Positions 19,454 to 30,684 of a stretch of DNA of 64,000 bases are shown one piece after another. How positions within the stretch are numbered: position 1 is the stretch's first letter; the number at the start of each line of letters is the position of its first letter. This stretch comes from Emiliania huxleyi CCMP1516 (Eukaryota > Haptophyta > Isochrysidales > Noelaerhabdaceae). The DNA lies in assembly GCF_000372725.1 (NCBI RefSeq), contig NW_005200351.1, positions 35,811 to 99,810 on the forward strand, written 5' to 3'. The position numbers and the translations under genes are program-made. The notes under the pieces were generated by a model that saw nothing but the letters and a program-made list of their open reading frames with translations, was not told where the DNA came from and ran no database searches.

Positions 19454-22400
19454 ATGTCGGCGCCGCCGGACTGGGAGCCGTGCTCCCTCGGCCGGAATGG
19501 AGAAGGCAACGCCGACACTTTCCTCAAGCGCAACCATGGCTACGGCTACAACGACATGATTGCGCTTCCGACACTCACCAAGGACTCTCTGCTCGAGAAC
19601 CTGGCTCGGCGGTACAAGTACGAGGTGGTGTACACCTATGTGGGTGACATCGTCGTCTCCGTCAACCCCTTCAAGAACGTCGGCAACACCGGCAAGGCCA
19701 TCCGCAACAAGTACAAGGGCGGCTCTCGCACGGCGCTGCCTCCGCACATCTATGCACGTGCGCCATAGACGGGGTCAGAGCGGCGGAACCCGCTGCAAAT
19801 CTGGCGCACACACCCGTCGAGGGCTCGGCATCCAGCAGCGCCGCTGCGCGATGGGGCGCGCATGGCTGCCTCGGAACCGGCCCGTGACCCAGCCCCGCCG
19901 CGTGGCTGCAGGCGCTGGTGGACCACGCCTACAACGAGATGGTGCGGAACGAAAAGTCACAGTCGATTCTCATCTCGGGCGAGTCGGGCGCCGGCAAGAC
20001 CGAGGCGATGAAGATTGCCCTCTCGTACATCGGCGAGGTGCGCGCGCGCCTCAGACAGCCACCTCGTCTCACGGGCCCGCCGCCCAAGCCGCACTACCAA
20101 CCTGCCTGGCGCTCCGGCGGCAGGTGTCTGCCAAGAAGGGCCAGCGAGTCTCGGACGAGGCGCGCCGCGCGGCTAGTTGTCTAGACCGAGGCCCCGCCGT
20201 AGGACAGGGGCGGCGTCACCCGCAGCGGGAGCGGACGCGCGGCCGAGCTTTGCACGAACGCCACAGGTTGCGTCGCGGCTGATGCAGACCAACCCCATCA
20301 TGGAGGCGCTCGGCAACGCCAAGACGGTGCGCAACAACAACTCGTCCCGCTTCGGTGCGTGGCGCCGGCTCGATCGCGGCCTCAGCCGCCAGGCTGCGCC
20401 TCACGCCTCCCCTCCGTGCGGTCAGGCAAGCACTTTGACGTGCAGTTTTCGGCGAATGGCGTCATCATTGGCGCCCGAAGCCCCATGCCGCAGCCCGGCC
20501 ACGGCCTCGACCTGAGCTCATGGCCCGCACCGCCTCTGCAGGCGCCTTCACGTCGGCCTACCTGCTCGAGAAGCCGCGTATCACCGTCCACCTCGAGGGC
20601 GAGCGCAGCCCCCATTCTCCGGCACTATCTCCTCCGGAGGCCGCCCTCGCTCACGCCTCTCTCGACGCGCCTGCCAGGCGAGCGAAACTACCACGTCTTC
20701 TACATGCTCGCCAAGGCGCCCGCGGCGGTGCGCGAGTCGCTCGGGCTGACAAAGTGGCAGGACTACAAGATCTGCAACCAGAAGGGCACCGTCGCGGAGG
20801 TGACGACTTGGAACGACGCGGCTGAGTTCGAGGACATGCACGAGGCGCTGCTCAAGGTTGGCTTCACCGAGGAGGCACGGCTCGAGCTGTACAAGATGCT
20901 CGTCTTCGTGCTGCAGCTGGGCAACCTCGACTTCAAGCCCGGCAAGGAGGGCTCCGAGGCCAAGGACCCCAAGCAAGTCGAGGCTTGCGCCGCGCTGCTG
21001 CAGGCGGCTCGCCCCGCCTCTACACCCGCCCGCCGGCGCATCCCTCTCCGCCCCCAATCCCTGTAAGCCCCACCCCTTCGCTCCTCCCCCAGGTGACTCC
21101 GCAGCAGCTGATGGACGCCATCTCGTACCGCACCATGGGCGGCGGCAAGCTCTCCACCTACAAGGTGCCGCTCGAGCCGCGCGCCGCGACAGCGGCGCGC
21201 AACTCGCTGTGCGCGCACATTTACTGCCTGGTCTTCGACTGCGTCGTCTCGGTCATCAACGACTACATCAGCGTCTACAACGCGGCGCACTGCGTCGGGC
21301 TGCTCGACATCTTTGGGTTCGAGAACTTCAAGACCAACTCGTTCCCCCAGCTGTGCATCAACTTTACCAACGAGTCGCTGCACAACCTCTTCATCGAGCA
21401 CGTCTTCAAGCTCGAGCAGGAGGTGTACGTCAAGGAGGAGGTCGAGTGGAACTTCGTCTCGTACGAGGACAACCAGCACATCATCGACCTCATCGCCAAG
21501 CGGCCGATCTGCGTCCTCGGCCTCCTCGACGAGGGCTGCGCCACCGGCTCCGGCAAGGACTCGACCGTGCTCGACAACATGCACGCCACCTTCGCGCAGC
21601 CAAAGTACAAGGCCTACACCAAGCCGAAAAAGTCATCGGCGCGCGACCCGCCGCTCCGTGCCGCCGCCCGCGGCCGCGGCCGCGCTCGAGCCCACCCCCG
21701 AACCCCGCCGCCCGCAGGACCGCACCTTTGTGCTCTCGCACTACGCCGGCGAGGTGGTGTACACCATCGAGGGGTGGGTCGAGAAGAACAAGGACGAGCT
21801 CTCGCCGGACGTGCTGATGCTGCTCGAGGTGCACTCGCAGTTCGAGCGGCTGAGCGAGCTCGCGCGGGCCGACACGCAGAAGAAGCTCGAGGCGGCCGAG
21901 AGCAAGGCCAAGCCGGGCAAGCGCGGCGGCGGCGGGATGAAGAAGAAGACCGTCGCCAAGACCTTCTCGGAGCAGCTGGCGACGCTGATGGAGAAGCTAC
22001 GCGCGACGGAGCACCACTACATCCGCTGCCTCAAGCCGAACCAGACGCTGCAGGCGGGCGACTGGGACAACGACTTTATGTTCAAGCAGCTCGCCTACTC
22101 GGGCACGCTCGAGGTGACGCAGATCCGCAAGGCGGGCCTCAACGTCCGCCGCCCGCTCAAGCACTTTTACCAGTACTACAAGATTTGCGCAGACGACCCC
22201 TCGGCGCTGCGCGCGGGGACGGTGACGAAGCGGACCGAGCTGCTGCTCAAGCAGCTGGGCGTCGACGAGAACAAGTACCGCGTGGGCAAGACGCTCCTCT
22301 TCCTCCTCAACTTCGAGATCATGGAGCAGCTCGACGCCATCCGGACGGAGCGCGTCGCCGAGTACGTCATCATCCTGCAGTCCTACATGCGGATGCTGAA

Positions 22401-25278
22401 GCCGCTCCTGCATTACAAGCGCGCCAAGCGGTGCATCCTGCGGCTACAGGGCTTCTGCAAGTCGTGGGAGATCCGGCGCGCGTACTGCGAGGTCCGCGCC
22501 GCGGCCAAGCTGCTCGAGCGGTGGACCCGGACCTACCTGGCGCACCAGAAGCTGCTCGACATGCGGGAGAGCGACGACCCGGCGCTGACGCCCGACAAGA
22601 AGCGGGAGGCGCTGCTCAAGATCCTCTACCCCGCCAAGCACGGCCGAGGCCGCATCGGCCTCTCGGGCAAGCGCCGGCCGCTGCGGATCCAGCCGACGCG
22701 CACCGTCGGCGACGACGCCGACGAGGACGAGTTCGTCGAGATGCCTCGCTTTGAGGTTGCGTACGAGGGGTGGCTCGTGTGCAAGGTGGGCCAGATGGGC
22801 AAGTACGAGAAGCGGTGCGGCACAGCGCGCGCGCCGCAAGCGCGCAGCCCCATAGCTCCTCACCTCGCCCTTCGGCCCGCTCGGCAGGTACGTCTCGCTG
22901 AAGCAGGGGACCCTCTCGCTGTACGTCGACCATGAGGCGCTGCAGGTCTCGCGCCCCGCGGCCCGCCCGCGCGGCCGCCCGCTCGCCCCCTCCTCACCGC
23001 TCCGCCCGGCAGGTGGTGCACTCGCTCAACATGGCCTCATGCGCCGTCAGCCTCAAGTCGGCAGCGATCGAGGTGCGGCGCGCCGACGGCGCCGGCCTCT
23101 TTTTGCAGAAAAGGCGGCGGTTTAAGGCCTCGCGCTGGGGCGGCGGCGACGTCGTCGTGTTTCAGCGGGATTCGCTCGCCCCCGAGGCGAGCGAGGCGTG
23201 GGCGGAGAAGCTGCAGGCTTCGGCGGGCGAGGCGCGCGCCGTCGACGGGTACAAGATGCAGGTGAGCCTCGACGGTGACCAGGACGAGAAGCCGGTCGAC
23301 CAAAAGGTGGCGGCGGTGATCAAGGAAGGGTACCTGCGCAAGAAGAAGGAGGGCACCTTTGGCAAGTGGGAGCGCCGCTTCTTCGTGCTCTACAACGACG
23401 GCAAGCTGCGGTACTACGAGTCCAAGGCCAAGGCCGAGGAGAAGGGTGCGGTCGACCTGCGCTGGTTCGCCCTCAAGGAGGTGGAGGAGGAGATGGAGGT
23501 TGCCGAGGACGACACCGGCGAGTCGGCGGGGCTGCGGGTGCAGGGCCAGCTGTTCAAGGTGGTCAAGGGGAAGCAGTTCTCGCTCATCTCGGGCAAGCAC
23601 GCCCTCTACATGGCGTCGCCAGAGCGCGAGCTGTGCGACGAGTGGATCGCGACGCTGCAGCAGACGCTGGCGCTCCTCTACCAAAAGTCGCCCTTCTTCA
23701 ACCCGGAGGTGCTTCGCGTGTACATGATGGACGGCTCCTTCACGAGCATCCCGCTGACCGAGAACACGCACGGCCGCGACGTGGCCCGCTTCATGTGTAA
23801 GAAGCACGGGCTCAACAACGAGACCGAGTGGGGGCTGCTCGAGCTCTGGGACCACCCCGGTATCGCGGGCAACATGACCGAGCGCAAGCTGCCGGGCGAC
23901 GAGCTGCTGCTCGACCAGACGCTCGTCAACTGGGAGCGGGCGGCGCGCATACGCTTCGGCATCATCTCGCAGGTGCCGGCCAGCTCCTTCCGGCTGGTGA
24001 TGCGCAAGGTCACCTCGCTGCTGCCGCAAGCGCGCACCAAGAAGGAGCAGCAGCTCGAGTTTTGCCAGGCGATGTCGGACTTGCGCGAGGGGCGCTTCAC
24101 CTCGCCCGACAATAGCGAGATCTTCGACCTCGCCGCGCTCGCCATCTTCAAGGACCTCAAGGAGGGCATGACGGAGGAGGAGCAGGACGACGACCTCGTG
24201 CTAGAGGCGTGGCGTCGGAGCGACCCGCCCCGCCCTCGCACCACATTGCGCTCACGCGGCTGGCCTCGCGCGCGCGCGCTCTGTAGGAGGGGCAGCTGAC
24301 GGACCAGCTGCACAACTACCTGCCGTCGCACATGTTCCGCGCGCTCGCCAACAAGCGGCGCGGGCTGCAGGACTCGATGGTGGAGGAGTGGGATCGGAAG
24401 GTCGTGCGCGCCTTCAACGAGCTCACCCGCGCCGAGCTCATCGAGACGGAGAGCATGTCCGAGGCGTGCAGTCCCTAGCCGCGAACGCCGAGATGTTGCT
24501 CGCACGAAGAGCCGCGGAGCCTTGGGGTCGGGGGGGGGGGGGGGGGGGAGTTGGGGTCGGTGCTAGAGGGAGGCGGTGCCGCGCCTTAGGCGGGGAGTGC
24601 ACACCTGTAGGTGCGGCGCATCGTCCAGTCCTTTCGGATGGAGACCGAGCTCAATGCCGTTGCCGCCACGCGCATGTGCATTGAGCGGGTGCGACTGGCG
24701 CCGCTCTGCTTCTCGGCGCAGTACATCGCCGAGATGTGGTCCGTCGACAAGATCCTCAAGGTGCGACGCGGTCGGTGGCGGCGGGGAGAGACGGGGAGTG
24801 GGGGTGTTGGGAGCGCTGCGCGGCGTCTCCTCTCACACGGCGCCGCCCCACACACCAACACCCACAGGTGCTGGTCGTGATCAACGCTGGGGGGCTGCAC
24901 GTCTACCGGCTTGGGCCGTCGCCGGTGCTGATCTCGACCTTCAACTTCGACACGCTCGTCTCGTGGCAGTCGATGAACGACATGCTTATCATCAACATCA
25001 TCTATGCCACCAAGCACGACCACAACAAACGGCGAGCGAGCGCCCCCTTGCAGTTTGCCCTGCCCGCTCGCCATCTCGATCCCACCCCCCGGCCCCCATC
25101 ATGCGCCATCCGCTCACACGCCGCCCCTTCCGCCTGCAGGCGAGAGAAGCTGCGCTTCCTCACGCGCGAGGCGATCCACATGCGCAATATCCTCACAAAG
25201 TACGCTGAGGTTGTGCTCGCCAATCTGGTCAAACGCATGCGAGAGCGCGACGCGATGCAGCGGGAGGATGACAATTGA
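19454..25278 (+). CDS. Unconventional myosin: motor, degenerate IQ neck, two PH domains, FERM-like tail
   Basis: Fifteen exons join in phase to 1500 residues: 19454-19753, 19912-20037, 20124-20159, 20267-20354, 20426-20470, 20542-20598, 20678-21003, 21093-21638, 21718-22814, 22888-22945, 23013-24206, 24287-24463, 24611-24760, 24868-25031, 25140-25278. The motor (about 30-715) has P-loop GESGAGKT (123-130), switch I NNNSSRFG, switch II DIFGFE and actin-binding/relay blocks ([10 protein letters not shown]). The neck has weak IQ-like helices. PH1 begins near residue 851 (YEGWLV...KYEKRYVSL), PH2 near 992 (EGYLRKKKE...WERRFFVLY). From about 1120 an RA/FERM F1-like lobe ([14 protein letters not shown]), an F2 helical lobe and an F3 lobe ending in [15 protein letters not shown]. 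No clear MyTH4 domain. Actin-based transport linked to phosphoinositide membranes is inferred. Nine of 14 introns have GC donors. Confidence 0.85.
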
Positions 25279-25464
25279 GAGAGGAGAGCCGTGTGTGCAT
25301 ACTGATGTACCGATCACCGTACCGCGTAGCTGGGATATTTTCAAAAAAAGGCAGTGGGAGGGCGGGAAAGGCCTCCTCGCGGGCGCCGGACAGGGTCCAC
25401 ACCCCGTACATAAAGATGTGTACGGGCCCCCGCACGGAGGATGGGAAGCCCCCTTGAGAGAGTC

Positions 25465-28400
25465 TCACAAACACTTGTCTTCGTCTATTCGGAGTTCGGG
25501 CGGACAATGCAACTCGGCCTCATGATCGTCGCCGCGATTGTTGAGATTGGACTCGGTGCGGAGACCCGAAATAGAGGCTGGGCGCCCGTATTCGGCAACG
25601 CTTGACAGCGAGGCGCCGCTGCCCGACTGCGCCAACGCGCCTAGTGCGATGCCGCTCGAACACGTCCGGCGGAACGCCGCGTCCATCGCGCTGCCCATCG
25701 AGCTGCCGATGCTGTGGCTCTGCTTGAAGCCCGCCCCCAGCATGCAAGCCTGGCTCCCAAACTCCCCGCCTCGCTGCGTGAGCGTCGTCGACCAGGAGGT
25801 GTTCACCAAGGAGCTGGAGCTGCCGCCACCGCCCTTACCCACCTCGCCGAGGCCGCGTCCGCTCGCCTGGCCTCGACGCGCGCATGCCCACACGCCGCCG
25901 GCGCAAATCAGACCCACCAGCCAGCCCGCGAGGAACGTGGTCGCGATCACGCCCGCGGGGGAAGGGCCGGGCACGTGAGCGATGTACTTGCCGATCTCAT
26001 ACCTCTCGCCCGACGCGTCGCGCTCCCACCACCCCTCCGCCCCGCAGCCCGCCCCGCGGCAGTCGCCCTCGACGTATAGTCGAGCACGCGCCGCCGCCAT
26101 CCCGCCGCCCTCGGACGCGCGCCGCCGGGTCACCGCGCCGAGGGCGGCCAGAGGCCCCTTTGGTCGTAGCAGCGGGTCGCACCAAAGCGAGACGTCTCCG
26201 CTCTCGACCACCCACCGCTCCTCGAGGCCCCAGTACCGAAAGTCGTCCGCGCGCAGCGTGAAGGAGACCTCGACGCTCGAGCCTGCCGGCAGCAGCACGC
26301 GGCGGAAAGCCTTGAGCTGCTGCGCCTCCGGCACGACCCGCCGGAAGTCGGCGGCGGCAAAGAGAAGCACCGTGTGGTTGAGCGCGAGTGAGGAAGGGTT
26401 CGAGACAGCCACCGACGCGTTGACCGCGCCGGTTCGCGGGAGGGCGCCCGAGGAGAGGAGGAGGGGGCCGTACTGCAGCCGCGAGTAGGAGAGGCCTACG
26501 AGCCGAACACACCAACCTCAGGGGGCGGGAAGAGAGGGAGCCGGGTCCTGTGCAGCGTCTTCAGAGGACCGCGTGGATACGAGGGGGCTGCGGACACAGT
26601 GAATGCAGCGGAAGACGGCCGAATACGGCGGAGTCCGTGTCCTCTCGCTGGAAGACGGGAATGCGTGTTCCGCTTCTAGGGCGCGAGATATGGGGAGATA
26701 TGGGGAGATCTTCCGCTTCTAGGGCGAGAGAGGCCGTGCCCAAAGGGCCACGCGACGCCACAAGTGCGCGAGCCGTCGCACTGCTGCGTGACGGCGTGCC
26801 TGCGCCCACGGCGGGGCCGCGTGACGAGACGCCGTTCACAGCGCGCCGGCCACCGCTGCGTGGGGTGGGGTGCCAATGCGGGTAGAGGAGAGAGGAGGCG
26901 GCGGTTGGCCACGAGATTGGAAGCCGGCCTGACGGCTCGAAGCGGCCAACCAGCGCGTCGGCGAGCGCGGCGCCGCCGTGCGGGCCCGGCAGGAAGGACT
27001 GGAGGACCGCGTTGACCTGCGGCAGCGCCTCGACGCCTCTCTCGATCAAAGATCTCATCCCACACACCTCTCGCTCTCCGCTCTCTCTTGACCTGCGGCA
27101 GCGCCTCGACGCCGTGCAAGAGGCGCGGCCGGCCGGTGACCAACACGAGCGCGATGGGTTTGCCGGCGGAGGCGAGGACGCGCACGAGGTCGATCTGACC
27201 TAATGAAGGGCGAATTAAGGGTAAATTAAGGGTTGATTCAGGGCGCGCACGAGGTCGAGCTGACCGGCGTCGAGCGAGAGGTCGTCTAGGTCGCCTGGCT
27301 TCTCTGTGTGCGGGTCCTCGCCCAAGCAAGCGACCACGACGTCGGCGGCCGCCGCAGCAGCGATTAGCTCGGCCGACGAGTTGGTCTGCGCGCACGACGA
27401 CCGAACGGCAAAGGCGGTGCCGGGGAGCGAGCAGCCGGGGAGGTGGTCCACCTCCCAGCCGTCGACAGCGCGCAGAGCCTGGGAGGACGGGGGGGAGGCA
27501 GCGGTGGGGAAGAGGCGGCGAGGAGGGAGTTGGCAGTGGGGAGAGGCCAAGGAGGGGAGGTATGAGGAGATATGGGAGATTTGACCTCGAGCAGCGTCGG
27601 CGTGGCCGCGCCCGGCCGGCTGCCCCGGATCTCGTCGTCGGCGAGCGTTCCTTGCCAGTGCGCCGTCCAGCCGCCAGAGAGGCGGCCCAGCGAGTCGGCA
27701 GCGGGGCCTGTTCACAGCCGCAGGCGTGAAGAGAGGCTGGCGCGGAGAGGGTGCCCAGCGAGAGGCGGCAGCAGGGCCCGTCACGAGGACGCGGCTATAT
27801 CTCGCCTATATCTCGCCTATATCTCGCCTGTATCTCGCCTATATCTCGGCTATCTCTCGCCCGTCACGAGGACGCGGCCGACGGAGCCTCCCTCGCCCGA
27901 GGGGCGGAGGGGGAGGAGCAGCGGCGGCCTGTACAACAATGACAACAACGACCATGATGACGATGCTGCCGGCGGTGATGATGATGATGAATACGATGAG
28001 GGAGGAGGATCATTACTGAGCGGGGCGGAGGGGGGGAGCGGCAGCCTCTCGTCGTCGTCGGTGCCATCGCCGCCGACGCCGCGCGAGGTGCGCCATGCGG
28101 CCATCCGCGCGCCTACAGGACGGTTCAGGGAAGGGTCAGGGACAGCCCTGACGCCGCGCGAACTCATGCGGCCATCCGCGCGCCGCAGCAGCAGGCGAAA
28201 CCCGTGGTGCCGTCGTCGGCAGCGACGTCGCCTTGGCCCGGGTCTGTAGGCGGGCACCGCCACCGCTCCGTCCAGCCGCACCCGCCCCCCCCCTCGCCGA
28301 GGTACGCGTCGCACTCCTCCACACCGACCGCCGCGCCGCCTTCGGCCTCGCCTGTGCCGTTGGAGCCACCGGGGCTCGACGGTGGCGGCGCCGGCTCTGG

Positions 28401-29954
28401 CGAGAGTGGCGGCAGCGGCTGCTGCTGCGGGGGCCCAGCACACGGCGGCGCATTCTTGAGCAGCGTGACGGTGGCGCGCGCAGCCTCGTGGGCAAGTGCG
28501 GCGTCCGAGGCGCTGCCCACGCTCTCGACGAGCCGCACCGTCGCCTCGCTGTGCGACCACGGGGCGGGGCGGACGGCGGGGGGCGGCGGGAGCAGGCCGA
28601 GCCACTCCTAGAGACAGCGCCCGCAGCAACTCGCTAACTAGTGGATTAGTTGATCGACTCATTCATTCCGAGCCACTCCTTGAGACGGAGCACACGCAGC
28701 GCCGACACGTCGAGCCGCGCCTCGTCGATTGCGAATTAAGGGTGAATTAAGGGTTTGATGAAGGGTGAATTAAGGGTCGAGCTCGCGCCTCGTCTATTGC
28801 TCCGCGCGCGTGCAGCCGCTCCATCAGCACGGAGAAGGACTCGTCGGTGGGCACCTGTGGTCATTGCCATCGCAGTGTGAGCGGGTCAACTGGCGAGGAG
28901 GAGAGAAGGACTCGTCGGTGGGCACCATCGACATGTCGAGCGAGCTCGAGCCGCCGATGGCGAGAAGCACCGCCTCCTCCGGCGAGCGCGCCACGCGGTG
29001 GAAGTCGTGCAGGTTGCCGACCTCGTGCCAGTCCGTCACCAGCAGCCCTTCGAAGCCCAACCGCTCGCGCAGCAGCCCCTGCAGCAGCGCCGCCGAGCCA
29101 ACCACGGGCTCGCCGTTCACCTCCTGGTAGCTCTCCATCGCGCTCTGTACGCCGGCGTCCACCGCGGCCTGGAAGGGCGGCAGGTAGGTCTGCTCCAGCT
29201 CGCGCCGAGACAGCCACGCGCCCTCGCGGTCGTGCCCGTTCCGCGGCGCCGAGTAGCCCACAAAGTGCTTCATGCACGCCGCCGCACGCGCCGGGATCTC
29301 GCCCTCGCCGCCGCGCCGCTGCATCCCCTCCACCACCGCCGCGCCCATCCTCGCGACCAGCAGCGGGTCCTCGCCAAACGTCTCGTACACGCGCGGCCAG
29401 AGCGGGTGCGTCGCGACGCCGAGGATGGGGGCAAACATCCACGGCGTCGCCGCGGCGCGGCTGTCCTTGCCGGTGAGCCAGCCGGAGGCGGCGGCGAGCG
29501 ACTCGTCGAAGGACGCGGCGAGGCCGAGCTGCTGCGGCAGCAGGGTTGCGCCGCGGCAGTACGACGCGCCGTGGACCGAGTCGATGCCGTAGATGAGAGG
29601 AGGCAGACCCTCGTCGGCGGCGGCCGCCTGGACGTGCTCGACAGAGGCGCGCCACTCCGAGGCGTTCCAGCCCGACGACCCGCATCGCGGATCGGTGCCG
29701 GAGAAGGGAGAGTTGAGCAGCGACCCCAGCCGGTGGACGCGAAGCTGCCTGCGCAGCTTCGCGTCGTCGATGCGCAGCGGACAGCCGTCTGCGAGCACCA
29801 TGGAGATATCCAACTGCGTCATTTGGCCGATCTTATCGGCGGCGCTCATGCGTGTGAGCCAGAGCGTAGCGGCGGCCATTCGTGAGCGAATTGTGCGGTC
29901 GAGTAAATTGTAAAGGACAGTCGCGAGGCGTGGAGGTAGCCGGGCACCGCGCAC
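25465..29954 (-). CDS. Glycoside hydrolase family 3 (beta-glucosidase-like), membrane-anchored
   Basis: Eleven minus-strand exons join in phase to about 1160 residues: 29954-28926, 28854-28789, 28720-28679, 28607-28184, 28112-27861, 27707-27586, 27478-27265, 27199-27093, 27016-26880, 26799-26735, 26495-25465. The N-domain has MSAADKIGQMTQLD, GIDSVHGASY, KHFVGYS and the nucleophile Asp308 in LLVTDWHEVG. The C-domain has GRVLVTGPAADSLGRLSGGW and a block LVRVLASAGKPIALVLVTG, followed by WPFGHGLSYSRL and a fibronectin-III-like domain. A low-complexity insert of about 130 residues separates the N- and C-domains. After the Fn3 domain are a transmembrane helix (GVIATTFLAGWLVGLICAGG) and a Ser/Gly-rich tail of about 150 residues. 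It would cleave terminal beta-glucosidic bonds outside the cell or in the secretory lumen. No signal peptide is seen, so a 5' exon may be missing; Met at 29879 is an alternative start. Six introns are flanked by exon duplications (see findings). Confidence 0.85.
26496..26734 (-). mobile_element. Introner-like intron, family 1, copy in GH3 gene
   Basis: The 239-bp last intron of the GH3 gene. It has a GC donor, contains CCCTAGAAGCGGAA twice (separated by GATCTCCCCATATCTCCCCA-type units) and ends with CCTGAGGTTGG about 25 bp before the AG. The intron at 57210-57392 has the same start motif, a collinear similar middle and the same CCTGAGGTTGG end. Both are in gene-sense orientation. Confidence 0.7.
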
Positions 29955-30684
29955 GCCCCCCTTCCCTCTGCGGCGGAGACGCGAGCGCGATCAAAGCACG
30001 CTCACCGCGATGCAAATTTTCTTTTTTTACTACACTTTCTTTTTTAAAGGTTCTCTCGCCTCCCTCGCCTTCTCTAACTGAGAAACTGCGGAGAGAGATA
30101 GGAAGTGGTAGACGCCCGAGGGTGGGCGACGGCTAGCACCACACTCCTCTCCTTAAAATCCCTGTGTGGTGGCGGCGTACCGTCCTCCCATCCCTCCCTT
30201 GGGTTTCTGTTTTCTTTCTTTCTTTCTTCTCTAACGGAAACGTTGATGCCTTTGCATTTTACCATCCTATTCAGGTCTAATCTCGGCGTCAGGCAGGGGG
30301 CATCCCCACTGCCTTCCAGCGGGCAGAGGGCATCCGCTGCACTGAAGCCCGCGAGCGGTCGCTCCGATGACCTTTCCGCGCACGTGGTCGTGCCAAAAGT
30401 TCATTGACCTCGCCGCGCGTGTCTGCGAGCCAGACATCCGTATCTGGCGATCGAGGGTAGATTCCATCGGCCAGGTATTGTAATCTGCGCGGCCCGCTAA
30501 GCGCATTGACCACTGTTGACCGCCGCGCGATGCGCCTCAGGCCCTCCGCGTCCTCTGCTGCTGCGGCCCGTATAGACGGGCTGACACAGACGAACGCTGG
30601 CAACTGGAGCAGCGCCTGGAGCGGCTGGACCAGCATATCGCGCTCCTCGACTCACGCCTGAAGCCAGTGCTGAGTCTCGCCGAA
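29955..30684. other. Divergent intergenic region
   Basis: Between the GH3 and serine protease genes. It includes poly-T/TTTC microsatellites (30018-30050, 30208-30232). From about 30523 to 30684 the protease frame is open upstream and encodes a coiled-coil-like segment (WQLEQRLERLDQHIALLDSR) after a possible acceptor CAG at 30538-30540, so a 5' exon of the protease may begin here. Confidence 0.45.
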
